DNA from: Calliopsis andreniformis
Lineage: Eukaryota > Arthropoda > Insecta > Hymenoptera > Andrenidae
DNA: 64,000 nucleotides
Direction: 5' to 3'
Assembly (NCBI RefSeq): GCF_051401765.1
Contig: NW_027480542.1
Span: 1-64,000 of the forward strand
Shown here: one piece after another, positions 45,321-55,888 of the stretch
How positions within the stretch are numbered: position 1 is the first letter of the stretch
Layout: every line of letters begins with the position of its first letter
Position numbers and translations under genes: made by a program
Notes under the pieces: model-generated
The model's input: only the letters and a program-made list of their open reading frames with translations
What the model was told of the DNA's origin: nothing
The model's database searches: none

Positions 45321-45348
45321 GATTTTTTTCCACGCTTGCCCCACTGTG
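45321..45348 (-). other. Transib right end: heptamer, 12-bp spacer, nonamer
   Basis: On the minus strand: CACAGTG (45348-45342), spacer GGGCAAGCGTGG of exactly 12 bp, then AAAAAAATC (45329-45321). It matches the layout of a 12-bp-spacer recombination signal. Confidence 0.78.
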
Positions 45349-45891
45349 CGCCGTACCGTATGTCACGGTATTCAACTCGTAAGCGATACGTTGCTCGGTG
45401 GCGGGGGTGCGCCACACGATGCATTGAAACCGACGGTCCTCCGGAGCGACGAGAATTTGTCGAAGCATCTTCACAATATCCGCTACTAACATGTATTCAT
45501 GCAGACGTCACCTCGTTAATACGGCGGTGATATCGTTCTGTAATTTCGGACCTACGTGGAGAATGTCGTTCAGCGAGCATCCCGCCCGTTTTACTGGCGT
45601 TAAACACGATGCGCAGCTTTGTCGTAGCGCTCTCCGTGCGAATATCCGCTTGATATGGGATGCAAAGTCATGTTTTATCGATAGACTCAAGGCGAGTCAT
45701 ATAATTCAGCGGGAAACTCACTGTATTTCCTCAAGAGGGTTTGGTCCAGGTCCAATATTCTCTTCAACCTAGTAAAAGCAGAGAAAGCTATTGGGAAAGA
45801 TTCACTCAACAGCTCGTCCGGGTTTGAATGGTTAAAAGGCAAACGAACGATGAATCTTGAGTATTTAGTAAACTCTTAAAGTTATTAGCAG

Positions 45892-47034
45892 TGTAACGAC
45901 CCACGGTCTTCCCTCTCACTCTATCTATTGCTACCTCTCTCTATCTATCACCATCTCTCTTTATATTTGTATCTTTCTAATACTTTATTACTATATTACT
46001 GCATATACTATTATCCTAACGCTACCTAATATTTTTGTACCTTATTTTTATACCATATATTATAAGTTTCAATAATATGTTAACATAAAAACAACGTATA
46101 TCGTCCGATTTCATTCACGATTAGAATAAGACCGCCATTAGAAAGTAAGACATTACGCATGCGCGAATTCCGACTAGCGGGTAATATAAGGAGCTGCGTA
46201 AGCAGCAGGAGACACACTTCTCTCTGGCATCGGGTTCCGAACAGACGAAGATCTTGAAGGCAGCTGATATACTCGTCCAGTGAGATCGAGACCGCTCCTT
46301 TAGGGGTAGCGACCGTTCTATCAAATAGTAGTTGATGCTCCTTTAATATAGAGTTCGTACTCGCCAGAAGCAGACGAATCGTCTGCCAACAAGCGCTAGA
46401 AGCCATTCCTAGTCGGGCACATTTCTAAGGCCGCTCCTGAAGAGTCTTTTCTCGAAGGTAGCGACTGATGCAGGAAAGACAACGAAGGGCTTACGGATGC
46501 TTAGGCAATTAAGGCAAAGATTATATGTTTCATGAAACCTTGAGACCGCTCTGAGGTTATAGCCACTTATAACTTTGGCAGCGACCAGGGCGTGCGAAAC
46601 AAGATCTATTGCAGACACACACACACACAATACACTTCACTTTGTATAGAGGATCCTCTACCGCGAATAATACAAATAATCACATAACCTAACTCTCGTT
46701 CAACGACATATATATATCGTATTTGCATAACTCTTGCGTTATCGAGATAATTAATAGATAATTATAATCACGTTCAATATAACCTCACAAATAGATAATC
46801 ACATATAATATAATCTCATATCATCTTATGATTTTATTTCACCAGATTAGAATAGTTATCATTGTTGTATTAACGTTAGGATTAGAATAAGTATTATTAA
46901 ATAAATTATTGTTAAGAAAGATATAAGCCTTGAATTTTAACTCCTTAGCCGCACGCCACACGGACCCCCACCTTTTCGTCCATTGGAAAGCCGCTCTTCC
47001 ATGGACAACGTATTATAGGTTTAGGGACGTTACA
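45892..47034 (+). mobile_element. Solo LTR-2 (1143 bp)
   Basis: The ends TGTAACG and CGTTACA are inverted, with 4-bp direct repeats GCAG at 45888-45891 and 47035-47038. The left part is pyrimidine rich with CTATCT runs. The right part carries an (AC)n run (46615-46628) and AATAAA near 46901, favouring plus orientation. It sits at the upstream edge of Pao-A. A right-half copy is at 28470-29020. Internal short frames on the minus strand are shadows repeated in both copies. The family is not identified; 4-bp duplications point to Ty3/gypsy. Confidence 0.82.
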
Positions 47035-47270
47035 GCAGTAAGCTACGTTATAAGTGAGAAACTTCTTTTCAAGCCCGCGTACCAGTGTAAACAAACAAAA
47101 CACGGAGCACTATGGTCTTTGAGCTTCATTGTTTCGAAATTTCAAGTGGACAAAATGTTAAGGCACTTAAAGTAGTCTGTTGGAAAACGTTAAAGTGTGC
47201 AGTTCTTTGCAAGTTTATTTTATAGAAATTACTTATTAATAGTTAGTTTATACACAAACAAAATTAAATT

Positions 47271-48205
47271 ATGGGACGAGGAAAAGCGTTAAGCCAAGAT
47301 GAGAAGAAAATACTCCAGTTAAAGTCCAATGGAGAAAATTAAGTACACATTGCAAGAAAATTAAAAAGAAGTCGGCGTGCTATACAGAATTTTTTACAAA
47401 ACCCCGAAAAATGTGGGAAACAGAAGTCGAAAGGAAGGCCTGCAGTCCTTTCTTCAAGGGAAAAAAGATTAAGTTTGAGAAAAGCATCGAATTCTGAACT
47501 TACGCCTCGACAAATTGCAGTGGATTGTGGTGTTAACGTATCTATTAAAACAGTAAAAAGAGTAATTCAAAAAACAAGCTGCTTAAAACGGAAGAAATTT
47601 GCTGTAAAGCCGCCGTTAACAGATAAACATGAGACCGCCCGATTAAGTTTTGCAATAGAGCATATTCAATGAAAAAACCAGTGGAAACGAATTATATTCA
47701 CGGATGAAAAAAAACTGAATCTGGATGGTTCAGATGGATATAAATACCATTTCCACGGTTTAAGAAAGGAGCAAAGGGTATTCAGTCGTCGACAATGTCG
47801 ACTATAGAGGAAAAACAGAAACAGAATTTACTTAAATTTAATTAAGAGGCACATATAGACTTACGCTCGCAGAATTGCTGAGACAAAATATATATATTTC
47901 AGCAAGATAATGCAGCTGTGCATTCCGCTCGCATAGTAAAAAATTATTTTGAAACGGAAAATGTAAAGGTTTTAAATTGGCTAGCAAGATCTCCTGATCT
48001 AAGTATTATCGAGAATGTTTGAGGAAAACTCAGCCGAACATTATATGAAGGTGAAAAGCAATGTAACACAGTGTCCGAATTAAAATCTGCAATTTTAGAA
48101 GCTTGGGAAAACTTGGATCAAAATTATATAAAGGATCTGTACAGAAGTTTACCAAGAAGAATGATTGAAGTGGTGCAATGTCAAGGGCAGTTGAAACATT
48201 ACTAA
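47271..48205 (+). pseudogene. Tc1-like transposase
   Basis: From the ATG at 47271 (MGRGKALSQDEKKILQL) a paired-like helix-turn-helix region follows: VHIARKLKRSRRAIQNFL, then a GRPAV-type linker and TPRQIAVDCGVNVSIKTVKR. The catalytic parts are IIFTDEKKLNLDG (first Asp), FQQDNAAVHSA (second Asp, of a QDNA-H box) and SPDLSIIENV (Glu). The end is YRSLPRRMIEVVQCQG. At about 310 codons the length is near that expected for the superfamily. Stops at about 47340, 47670 and 48018 and shifts near 47790-47880 inactivate it. All three catalytic acids are still readable. Terminal repeats and TA duplication were not located. Confidence 0.88.
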
Positions 48206-48263
48206 AACTTAAAAAAACTATGTAAAAATATAGGGAGAAAAACAAGTTTTCTTCGGCGATATT

Positions 48264-48657
48264 TTGCCATGGATTTTTGCAGTTCAGCACAATTTGACAT
48301 GTATTAATTCATGTCAGAACAATAATAAAGGACTCAAATATTGTGAGTCACTAAAGGAACACTTATTGAAATGTCTACATGATCGCTTTGGTGACATATT
48401 GGAACTGAATATTAATGCAGAAGATTATATTATTGCTACAGTAAGCCACCCAAAATGAAAACTGCGTTGGCTACTATACAATTTAAGGGATGCTAAATCA
48501 CAAAGACAAAATCATACGAATTATGGAAGTCTCAAACAGCAAAAATTCATTTGAATGTAGGAGCGATTTTAAATCGTTCACAAACGAAAAAGAACAACAG
48601 TTCTTTGATTTTATGGATAAGCCATCAACATCTGTAATTGACAGTAATAGTAGGTAC
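48264..48657 (+). pseudogene. hAT-B transposase fragment, left part
   Basis: The frame reads NNKGLKYCESLKEHLLKCLHD and RFGDILELNINAEDYIIATVSHPK. After a TGA it continues KLRWL, and from 48490 it reads FKSFTNEKEQQFFDFMDKP. This is the region of a hAT transposase just before the dimerisation domain, whose C-terminal part is found at 49892-50135 on the other side of a 1.2-kb insert. The N-terminal two thirds, including the first catalytic region, are missing. Confidence 0.6.
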
Positions 48658-49891
48658 TGTGACGTTGCGCATAGCGCCGTCCCCGGGTATCGCAGTCGGT
48701 AATGTTAATGAGAAGAAGGACCGTACGGCCCCCTTGCGAGCACCTGCTGAGAGACGTCTCCTGGGGGAAAAGTCACGTATTAAGAATAGTTACTAACTTC
48801 GGATGCCTCCGTGCCGAGCGCGCACGACATTTCAGGGCCGTAGAAGATACCTGAGGGACCCTGAGGCCGTCCCCGTCCCCTGGCCGTGCAGTTCCAGATT
48901 CAGGCGCAGTAATGACACCGAATGTTACAAGGGCCCTCCACCCTCGGAGTTGAGGGACTTGCCGCTTCCGCGGTGGACCAAAGGGGCCAAAGAGGGAAAC
49001 TACCACCAGACAGATGGTTCCGCGGCACCGCCTTTCTCAGGAGGCTCAAACGGAAGGCGAGGGTGGAGGCGAGCCCGGAGATCGTTGCCCGGGCGGCCAG
49101 AGCTACAGAAAGTCCTGGGGGAGTCTCCACATTTGCGGACAAATGCAGAACGTCACCGGAGAAGAGCGGGGCCTCGCTCTTCACATACGCGCCTGGGCCA
49201 GAGCGAGTACGCGGAGGGGCTGTAGTGCTTGCGCGGGGGAGGGACGTGCCGCAAATCGAGGGGGGTCGCATGCGCGCGTGCCGAGTGTCGTCACTCGTTG
49301 TCAAAGCGGCGAACATCACTTAGCGAAATTAGGGTAAGCCATTTGATTACTTTGGTCTCAGAATTTTCTTGGGCACGGAGTGCCGGTAGTGCGAGGCGCG
49401 ACTCGGGTTTTCCTCCAGGGCGTCTTTAATACCGCGATAACGCTTTCGCGTCTGATTTATAGTGCTAATTCGACAAAATTTGTGACGGGCGAGTCCGCGT
49501 GTGCCGAAGCGTCGGACACGTGTTTGTTAACACCGACCACCTGTGGTCTTCCTTCACCGTGCCGTCTGCACGGTGCCGTAATTGCAATAAACATCTGTGG
49601 GAGACAAATTGAGTTTAGTTTTGTTATCGCTGTAGCCCGCTTTTCCTGCGTTTCCGGACCACGACCCGTCCTCTTCCGACGAGCTAGCCGAGAAAAGCCG
49701 CCGTGCCCGTTCTGCAAGTGTCGCGTAGTGTTGCGAGATTTTATTAAATCGGTACGAAAGTACCTGGCGCCCATCCGGACAATCGGTCCACTAGTAGAGC
49801 GACTTGCAGGGCGGATACGGCAAAGTTATCAGGTCGTCCTGCAAACTCTCTGCTTACTCTCTGAATTCCGCAGAGAGTAAAACACCTGATA
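48658..49891 (+). mobile_element. GC-rich 1.23-kb insertion in hAT-B, with module M at its right end
   Basis: GTAC occurs at 48654-48657 and again at 49892-49895, and the hAT frame continues across if the insert and one GTAC are removed. The insert begins TGTGACGTTGCGC and ends AACACCTGATA. The left 730 bp are GC-rich with long open frames on both strands, but none has a known domain. The right 498 bp (49394-49891) are module M. A 9-bp perfect stem (ACTCTCTGC at 49845-49853 with GCAGAGAGT at 49870-49878) lies 8 nt before CTGA. It may be an LTR-type insertion (TG start, 4-bp duplication) or a Helitron-like one (hairpin plus CTGA-T end). The two readings conflict and I cannot settle it. Confidence 0.65.
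49394..49891 (+). repeat. GC-rich mobile module M, copy B
   Basis: Matches 40680-41220 from the AGGCGCGA(C/T)TCGGGTTT start to the CACCTGATA end. Here it forms the right end of a longer insertion, whereas at 40680 it stands alone. It includes an open frame at 49380-49880 with no recognised domain. Confidence 0.6.
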
Positions 49892-50135
49892 GTACTTAAC
49901 TGAAATGGAATTCCTTCAATACCTTAATGAAAGTGGCACTTCACTTGAGAGTTTAAACAAATTTCCAAAGATTAAAAAATTATTTTTACAATATAACAGA
50001 AGTTTACCGTCCTTTGCTCCTGCGGAACGTCTATTCAGTTTCGCTGGACTAATATTGTTGCCACGTCGAAATTCTTTGAAGGATTCTATGTTTGAAAAAT
50101 GCGTTTTACTTCGAGGGAATCTAATAAAACATTAA
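49892..50135 (+). pseudogene. hAT-B dimerisation domain (C-terminus)
   Basis: The frame EMEFLQYLNESGTSLESLNK, then KIKKLFLQYNRSLPSFAPAE and RLFSFAGLILLPRRNSL, then FEKCVLLRGN is the hAT C-terminal dimerisation domain, with the hallmark (E)RLFS.AG at its centre. It ends at a stop at 50133-50135. It pairs with the left part at 48264-48657. Confidence 0.88.
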
Positions 50136-51320
50136 TCGATGTAAAACAAATGTATTTAAATAATTTATAATTGCCTTGCTTTTAATGTGCGTTACTTTAG
50201 AAAATAATTATGAATATTTAGAAGTAGGTAATAAGTGTAAAAACAGAAGTGCCGAATTATTGTATTTTATTTTGTTACTATAATGATATTAAATTTTAAA
50301 TTTTACATAGCATTTCCTTTACATTATTATTACAAATAAGTATTTAATTAATATATGTACTATTTTATGAGTAATAGATAATTTTTATTGCATTTGAAAC
50401 TTTCGTACAATTATAATACTTGAAAGAATATTAGGTATATGTTACTTTTGTAACGTAAAACAGTGTTATAATAATAGAAAAGTAATATAATATTTTGTGG
50501 ACTTTGATCCGCGTAATTGATCTTTCTTAAGATAATAAAAAGAACATATCTTAGTCTAATAATGGAACTTCCTAAAGGAAAACATATTATAAAAAATTGA
50601 AATTTATATGTGAAAAAAACGGAGAATCATTCTGCACATGATCCTTCTTTATTTTAAATTGTCTAAAATATCAGTTTTAGAATAGAATTTATTAATTGGT
50701 GCAAGTTTGATTTGAGACGATACTTGTCTCGTACAATTTCTTTAATCCATAGTGTCAAAATGTTGTTTATTATTAGTGCATATAAAGCGTGTCAGAACTG
50801 CACCATCCGGTTATTTTTTTATTTATTTTTTGGGTTCAGGAGCGCCATCATAAGCCAAAACATTTAGAAAAATCTCGAGATACAATAACAACCATGGCTG
50901 ACATCCTTTCAGAAATAGAAACTGTGAAGAAAATAAGAAACTTTGAAAAAACAAAACAACTATTGAACCGCTTTTGACGAAACATAGCTATTAACCATCT
51001 CTTTTGTCGTGCGTTACAGACAAATTATTCGATGGTGATACTCTGTCGTCACATAAGTGCCTTGTGCGGAATGAAACGCGTGCCCAAAGATAGAAAATAG
51101 TGTAGGATTAGTTATTTTATTAAAAAAGCGCTGCATTCGCGGTGCGAGCTGCCTCGACCGCGTGCAGCGTGCAGCGAGCCGCGTATCGCTCGTCACTTGT
51201 TTTTACCAGATATTCATACGCTCACCTTTCGCTCGCGGCGGAACACTGTTCGTCGTTGTAATTGCGTTTATTGTATCTACCTATTTGTTTCATTATACTT
51301 CATTAATAAATTTTCCTACA
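50136..51320. other. AT-rich noncoding DNA
   Basis: I see no coding feature. It contains a GC-rich stretch at 51130-51250 with short open frames and no recognisable product. Confidence 0.35.
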
Positions 51321-51578
51321 ATAGTAAATAGGAAATGTGAAATAGAAAATAGTTTCAGGTCCTGTGGAAATAACTCAAGTGTGAAATATTTCATTTACGT
51401 TAAACTTTAACAGAAATAGTAAATAGTATTTCCTCAATGAAATAGTTACTGGGTGAAATACTATTTCAAAATTTCACAAGTTCCACTTCAAAATATTATT
51501 TTCAAATAATATTTCATTGTACAAATATTTCATTTTCACTATTTCGATCTAAACTATTTCAAATTTTTCCCAGCTCTG
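51321..51578 (-). repeat. hAT-like element end with GAAATA palindromes
   Basis: On the minus strand the block starts CAGAGCTGGGAAAAATTTGA, a hAT-type terminus (CAGxGCTGGG). It continues with repeated GAAATAnTATTTCA palindromes (about 51360-51560). The other end was not identified. It lies directly upstream of the jockey-like ORF1. Confidence 0.5.
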
Positions 51579-51595
51579 AAGCCAAGACGGATACC

Positions 51596-53037
51596 ATGGA
51601 TATTGATACCTTGCCCGATAATAACGATAAAATAACCAAAACAAAGAAGCGAACAATCTGTCCACCTACCAATATATTGTCATACTACTCAGATACGCAA
51701 CAAAAGAAATGGCTAAGCAACATACCCGTCGAAAACTCATTTAGTATACTACCGGAAGTAGTTGACGAAACTACAGAAAATATTACTACAAAAAGTAATC
51801 TACAGCCAAAACCACCACCGATATATATTAAAGCACACATCATTGATCCTCTTATGAAACTACTCAAACAAATAGCAAACAAAAATTTTACTCTTAAACA
51901 ACTAAGAGACAACCACGTCAAAGTACAAGTTAATAATACAGAAACTTATGTATAGCAAACCAGTTTTAACCTTGAAAAAAAAACGCAAATTTCCACACCT
52001 ACCAACTAAAAAAGGATAGAAGTTATAAAGTTGTATTAAGAGCCTTACATCCTAGAACAAACTCCAAAGAAATAATTAATGAACTCAAGGAACTTAGTCA
52101 CCAGGTAAGAGCAATAAACAATATTACTAAATATGACACAAAACAACCTTTACCATTGTTTTTTATCGAACTTGAACCTAAGGACAATAACAATGAAATA
52201 TATAAAATAGATAAACTACTAAATACAATAGTATCCTTCGAACCACCTAGAAACAAAGAAGATATTCCACAATACTTACGCTGCCAAGACTATGGACATA
52301 CTAGAAATTATTGCAATAGAACTTCTGCATGTGTCAAGTGTGCGTGTTGAATTGCGCGCCAATTATAAAAACTATGTGAAACGGGCTTTTACCGATGCGG
52401 GAGTGGGGAACTACCGGGGAGGTTAGTCTTGATGGCGACGCGGCATCGCGACACGCGCACGTGGTGATAATATATATTTTCTCGTAACTAAGAATTGTGG
52501 AATTTATTTCGAACCCGTTTCCCCTCCACCCAAAAATAGTGCGGGCAAACACCTCACTTCAAACTGTCCCTCTACGGGAAAAATTGACAACGTAAAACGT
52601 TCTAATTGTCAAGGAAACCACCTTGCGAGCTATAAGGGCTGTATAATAAGAAAACAATTACAACAAAAATTGTATCCCACACTCAGATCTAAAACGAACA
52701 CACACAAGTCAAATTCGTGCCTCGCAAATCAACTCACCGCTGTGGCCATTAACAGCACCATTTCGGCGAGACATCAATATAATCCAAACACAATTACTTA
52801 CGCTCAAGCTCTTCGTACGCACGAAACTCAAAAGGAAACATCTTCTACCACAGAAAACAATGAATCAACACTAACCATGACCGAAATTAAAAACTTATTA
52901 ATAACATCAGCCAAGAACACAGAACTAATATCGAATATGCTCTTAGAACAAACCAAATTACTAAGTCAACAATCATATCAAATCAATAAAATGTTAGAAC
53001 TTCTTACTTCAATGTTTAACAACTACAATAAATAAAA
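51596..53037 (+). pseudogene. LINE-D (jockey-like) ORF1, split by a solo LTR
   Basis: The frame from 51596 leads through a Thr/Asn-rich N-terminus to the KPPPIYIKAHIIDPL motif near 51808, then an RNA-binding part continued in other frames (RSYKVVLRALHPRT near 52020, FFIELEPKDNN near 52158). Next come zinc-knuckle pieces LRCQDYGHTRNYC and ACVKCA (52293-52344). After the LTR the knuckle series resumes (HLTSNCP, near 52550), with a Cys-containing third motif and a long polar tail ending KMLELLTSMFNNYNK at a stop at 53033-53035. The same plan is seen in the better preserved LINE-C ORF1 at 55889-57055. Stops and shifts at 51955, 52018 and 52130 inactivate it. Confidence 0.8.
52345..52538 (+). mobile_element. 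Small solo LTR (194 bp) in LINE-D ORF1
   Basis: The insert starts TGTTGAATTGCGCGCC, with TTATAAAAAC as a TATA-like box near 52362. It is flanked by 5-bp repeats GTGCG (52340-52344 and 52539-52543). Removing it restores the zinc-knuckle frame. The right end reads CCAAAAATA, not the usual CA. A TGTTGAAT start with a 5-bp duplication fits copia or BEL; the family is unknown. Confidence 0.65.
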
Positions 53038-53462
53038 ATGGATACACTGAAAATTGCAATTTAGAACTCCAATGGGCTACAACAAAGAACTCAGGAGCTA
53101 AAAATATTCCTGCACGTTAACAAAATAGATATAATACTCATATCAGAAACACATTTTACTACCAAAAATCACATTAAAATTCCATATTATAGCATTTACG
53201 ATAGTAAACATCCATCTGGCAAAGCACGCGAAGGCGGAGCGATCATTATCAAACATGACATTGAACACTCCTTCCTCTGCTCTATCACCGACGCATACAT
53301 ACAAGCTACCGCCATAACAATAAACACAACACATGGAAATATCAGTGGTTGCGGTCTATAGTCCTCCAAAGCATAAAATATCCTTGCAGCAGTAAACAAA
53401 TTTCTTCAACTCGTTAGGTGACAAATTCATTGCCGCTGGAGATTATACCGCGAAACATATTC
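53038..53462 (+). pseudogene. LINE-D ORF2 endonuclease fragment
   Basis: From the ATG at 53038 (MDTLKIAI) the frame shows NSNGLQQRTQELKIFLHV, then KIDIILISETHFT, SGKAREGGAIIIKHDI, VAVYSPPKHKIS and AAGDYTAKH. These are the Glu and Asp/Asn signatures of a jockey-type endonuclease, broken by a TAG and later shifts. It breaks off soon after the GDYTAKH box at about 53462, where BEL/Pao-linked sequence begins; RT and 3-prime end are missing. Confidence 0.78.
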
Positions 53463-53649
53463 TGAAGGATTGTTCTGCCCATCCTAACGAACGGCGCTGG
53501 TAACGCCTGCATAATTTTCGTCTCTTTTGTTTTTTGCGCGTTCCGTCACTGTTCTGTTATGGCTGATGCGATGTGCGTAGCCACATGTTTTACGCGCGAG
53601 TTATTTTTATATGTTATCAGTATTATATAGCATCTAACCGGTATTATGT

Positions 53650-55406
53650 ATTAGGCTAAGTACAACAATGAGCATTTATGTCGAGTATTATTGGATAATG
53701 GATCTCAAACAAATTTTATTACTGAACGTTTTGCGGAGAGACTTCGTTTAGACAAAAGAAATATAGATCTTTCGTTTTCCGGATTAGGACAACTGAGTAT
53801 AAATTCAAAATACGCGGTGCAAGCCACAGTCAAATCTAGAGATAATAGCTTTCCCACGTTGGTCACGTTTATTACTCTTCCATCGATTGCAGGAGCGTTA
53901 CCTGCTCAACAGTTAGAGCATAATACTTTTCCTATTCCTAAGAATATTAAGTTAGCAGATCCGGAGTTTTACAAATCGAGCCACATAGACGCACTTTTAG
54001 GAAATATGTTCTATTACGAGGTTTTAAGTACAGGACAAATTAAATTATGCAAAGACAAACTTACGCTACAAAAGACACGATTAGTTACTTCTCTTGACAG
54101 GTAACTTCATCAATTTTGGGAAATTGAAGAAATTCCTAGCAGACAATTTTATTCACCCGAAGAAGAAGCCTGCGAAAGGCACTTTGTTTAAAATACAAAA
54201 CGAAACGAAGATGGCCGTTTCATCGTGCATCTACCTTTCAATGAAAAGAAATATCAACTTGGCGAGTCTAGAGATACTGCATTAAAACGATTTTATTCTC
54301 TAGAACGTAGGTTGCATCCAAATCCAATTTTATTTAAACAATATTCTCAGTTTCTGGAAGAATATTTATCATTAGAGCATATGAGCGAGTTAGCCGAAGC
54401 TCATGTACAAGAGGGTTTCTACCTGCCACACCACAGGGTTGTAAAGGAGTCGAGTTCCACCACCAAGGTTCGGGTTGTATTCGACGCCTCGGCAAAAACA
54501 ACAACGGGACTTTCACTTAATGACGCTTTATTAACGGGTCCGACCATGCAAGATACTTTGCTTTCTATTCTACTACGTTTCCGTACGCATAGTTACGTTA
54601 TAACGGCGACATAGAAAAAATGTTCCGGCAAATTCAAGTTCATCCTAAAGATAGACCTTACCAGAAAATTTTATGGCGTGACTCTATGGACAAACCAATT
54701 AAAACTTTTGTGTTAAATACGGTGACTTACGGCACTAGTTCCGCACCATTTTTAGCTGTACGTTGTTTAAAACAGTTAGCCAATGATGAGGCCGAAAGGT
54801 TTCCGGTAGCATCGCGAATTTTTGCAAGAGATTTCTATGTTGATGACATTCTTACGGGTGCTCCTACTAGTGAAGTAGCACTTAGTCTTAGGAATGATTT
54901 AATTAATTTAGCAGCGTTAGGCGGTTTCCATTTACGACGATGGACTTCTAACGACAGTACATTGATAGCAGGTTTAAATACTGACAACAGCGACAAGACT
55001 TTGTTTTTAGACACTGAAATGAGAAAAACGTTAGGAGTTTATTGGAATCCATCCGAGGATTATATTTTTTACACAGTTAAACTTCCTTCAGATCCTCAAC
55101 ATTCTAGTAAACGATCAATTCTTTCGCCGATTTCTCAGTTGTTTGATCCCCTTGGATTGTTGGGACCAGTGATAACAAGGGCTAAAATTATCATGCAACA
55201 GATTTGGAAGACTAATGTAAGCTGGGACGAATCTGTTCCACAAGATATACAATTTGCTTGGCAGAAATTTAAAAATGAATTGCAATTTTTAACTAATTTC
55301 TCTATTCCACGAAAGATAATAATTGAGAACGCGATAAATGTACAACTTCATGGCTTTTGTGATGCCAGTGAAGCCGCATATGGAACATGCATCTATATTA
55401 GATCTT
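53650..55406 (+). pseudogene. BEL/Pao pol (Pao-B): protease, RT, start of RNase H
   Basis: Protease near 53660 has LLDNGSQTNFITERFAERL (DNGS in place of the common DSGS). Next comes HQFWEIEEIPS-type linker sequence near 54108 in another frame, then FIVHLPFNEKKYQLGES, LERRLHPNPILFKQYSQFLEE and the RT blocks KVRVVFDASAKTTTGLSLND, MFRQIQVHPKDRPYQ, LNTVTYGTSSAPFLAVR and the catalytic YVDDILTGAPTS near 54838. Peptidase-A17-like wording follows: SPISQLFDPLGLLGPVI. RNase H begins VQLHGFCDASEAAYGTCIYI and is cut at 55406 by an LTR. A few further codons (NNSAKHKHYRQLSG) resume at about 60002. Shifts occur near 54104 and 54608. It is better preserved than Pao-A and belongs to a different subfamily. Confidence 0.88.
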
Positions 55407-55535
55407 TGTAACGAGTAAGAGGTCCTTGGTTCGCGCCGCGGCCGCCAGGCGGCAACCGCGGAATCTCGCGATCTCGCGAGTGAAATCGCAACACCGCGGG
55501 AATAAAAGGCGGGCAAGCCGGACCAGGCAGCAGAG
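55407..55535 (+). repeat. LTR-1b, left part of a solo LTR in Pao-B
   Basis: Starts TGTAACGAGTAAGAGG, with a TATA-like AATAAAAGG at 55501-55509. It resumes at 59944-59998 after the LINE-C insertion and ends GTTGTTACA, so the joined LTR is about 184 bp. Its first 130 bp match the 5-prime part of LTR-1 at 2829-3679 (read on its minus strand), including a shared GCGATCTCGCGAGTGAAATC motif; the remainder differs. No clear target duplication is seen. Confidence 0.75.
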
Positions 55536-55888
55536 ATTCAAGCATCGGTTGGCCACGTGTTCGCGTCTCAGTGTGCTTGTCGGTTATTACAAGTGTAATT
55601 TGTTTGTTTTTAAACTGAATTCCAGTTTAGTGTGTAAACTGTGAATACTTCGAGTGTCCCGACCGCCTTTTGGACGAGATTTCACTCGTCGCTGGTGATA
55701 AATACTGCCTGAACCCCACCTAACCTCAACATAACCTGGATCCCCCGAAGCCTGGATCGCTTGGACCGTGGGGTCCAGAAAAAAGAAAGTCAAGGAAGGA
55801 TGGTGACCCTTACCCAATCATAAAACCCAGGGATAAAAGGTCACTTTCGTTAACAAACTCACTAGATACGATAAAACTCAACACAGGT

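Larger units (their letters stand above)
43552..45348 (-). mobile_element. Transib DNA transposon, internally deleted (1797 bp)
   Basis: The terminal inverted repeats are perfect for 13 bp (CACAGTGGGGCAA). Target duplication CGCCG stands at 43547-43551 and 45349-45353. Five-bp GC-rich duplications and CACAGTG-type termini are the hallmark of Transib, the superfamily related to RAG1. The insertion splits the Pao-A RT between the TVTYGT and APYL blocks. The interior keeps only the C-terminal part of the transposase on the minus strand, so it is non-autonomous. A second shared block, GTGGAAAAAAATC, lies 12 bases after the 13-bp repeat on the left and 2 bases after it on the right. Confidence 0.92.
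42575..45890 (-). pseudogene. BEL/Pao pol (Pao-A), split by a Transib
   Basis: Minus strand, N- to C-terminal. IVRLPFNHSNPDELLSES and the RT N-terminal block SLNDILHVGPKLQNDI lie between 45890 and 45510. ADIVKMLRQILVAPEDRRFQ and YELNTVTYGT lie near 45480-45355. Beyond the Transib come APYLSMRTLLELKKQ and the catalytic YVDDVFIGAPDK near 43440-43460. The peptidase-A17-like region (SGFNLRKWTGN) follows near 43330. RNase H has VELHGFCDA, MRVAPIKMQLISVHELNGA and ICWTDSTNALAWLKKHP near 42740-43000, and a trailing NPVDLNSRG in another frame near 42610. The order and wording are typical of BEL/Pao. Many stops and shifts, the Transib at 43552-45348 and an LTR at its upstream edge show that it is an old, dead copy. 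Integrase is absent. Confidence 0.85.

Noticed and set aside
43552..45348. hAT element, because CAGTGG resembles hAT termini
   Set aside because: The duplication is 5 bp (CGCCG), not 8 bp, the ends start CACAGTG, and the coding remnant is Transib-type.
48803..49337. GC-rich overlapping frames as a captured host gene
   Set aside because: Frames are open on both strands, as expected from GC content alone; no domain could be named. Kept only as an open question in the findings.
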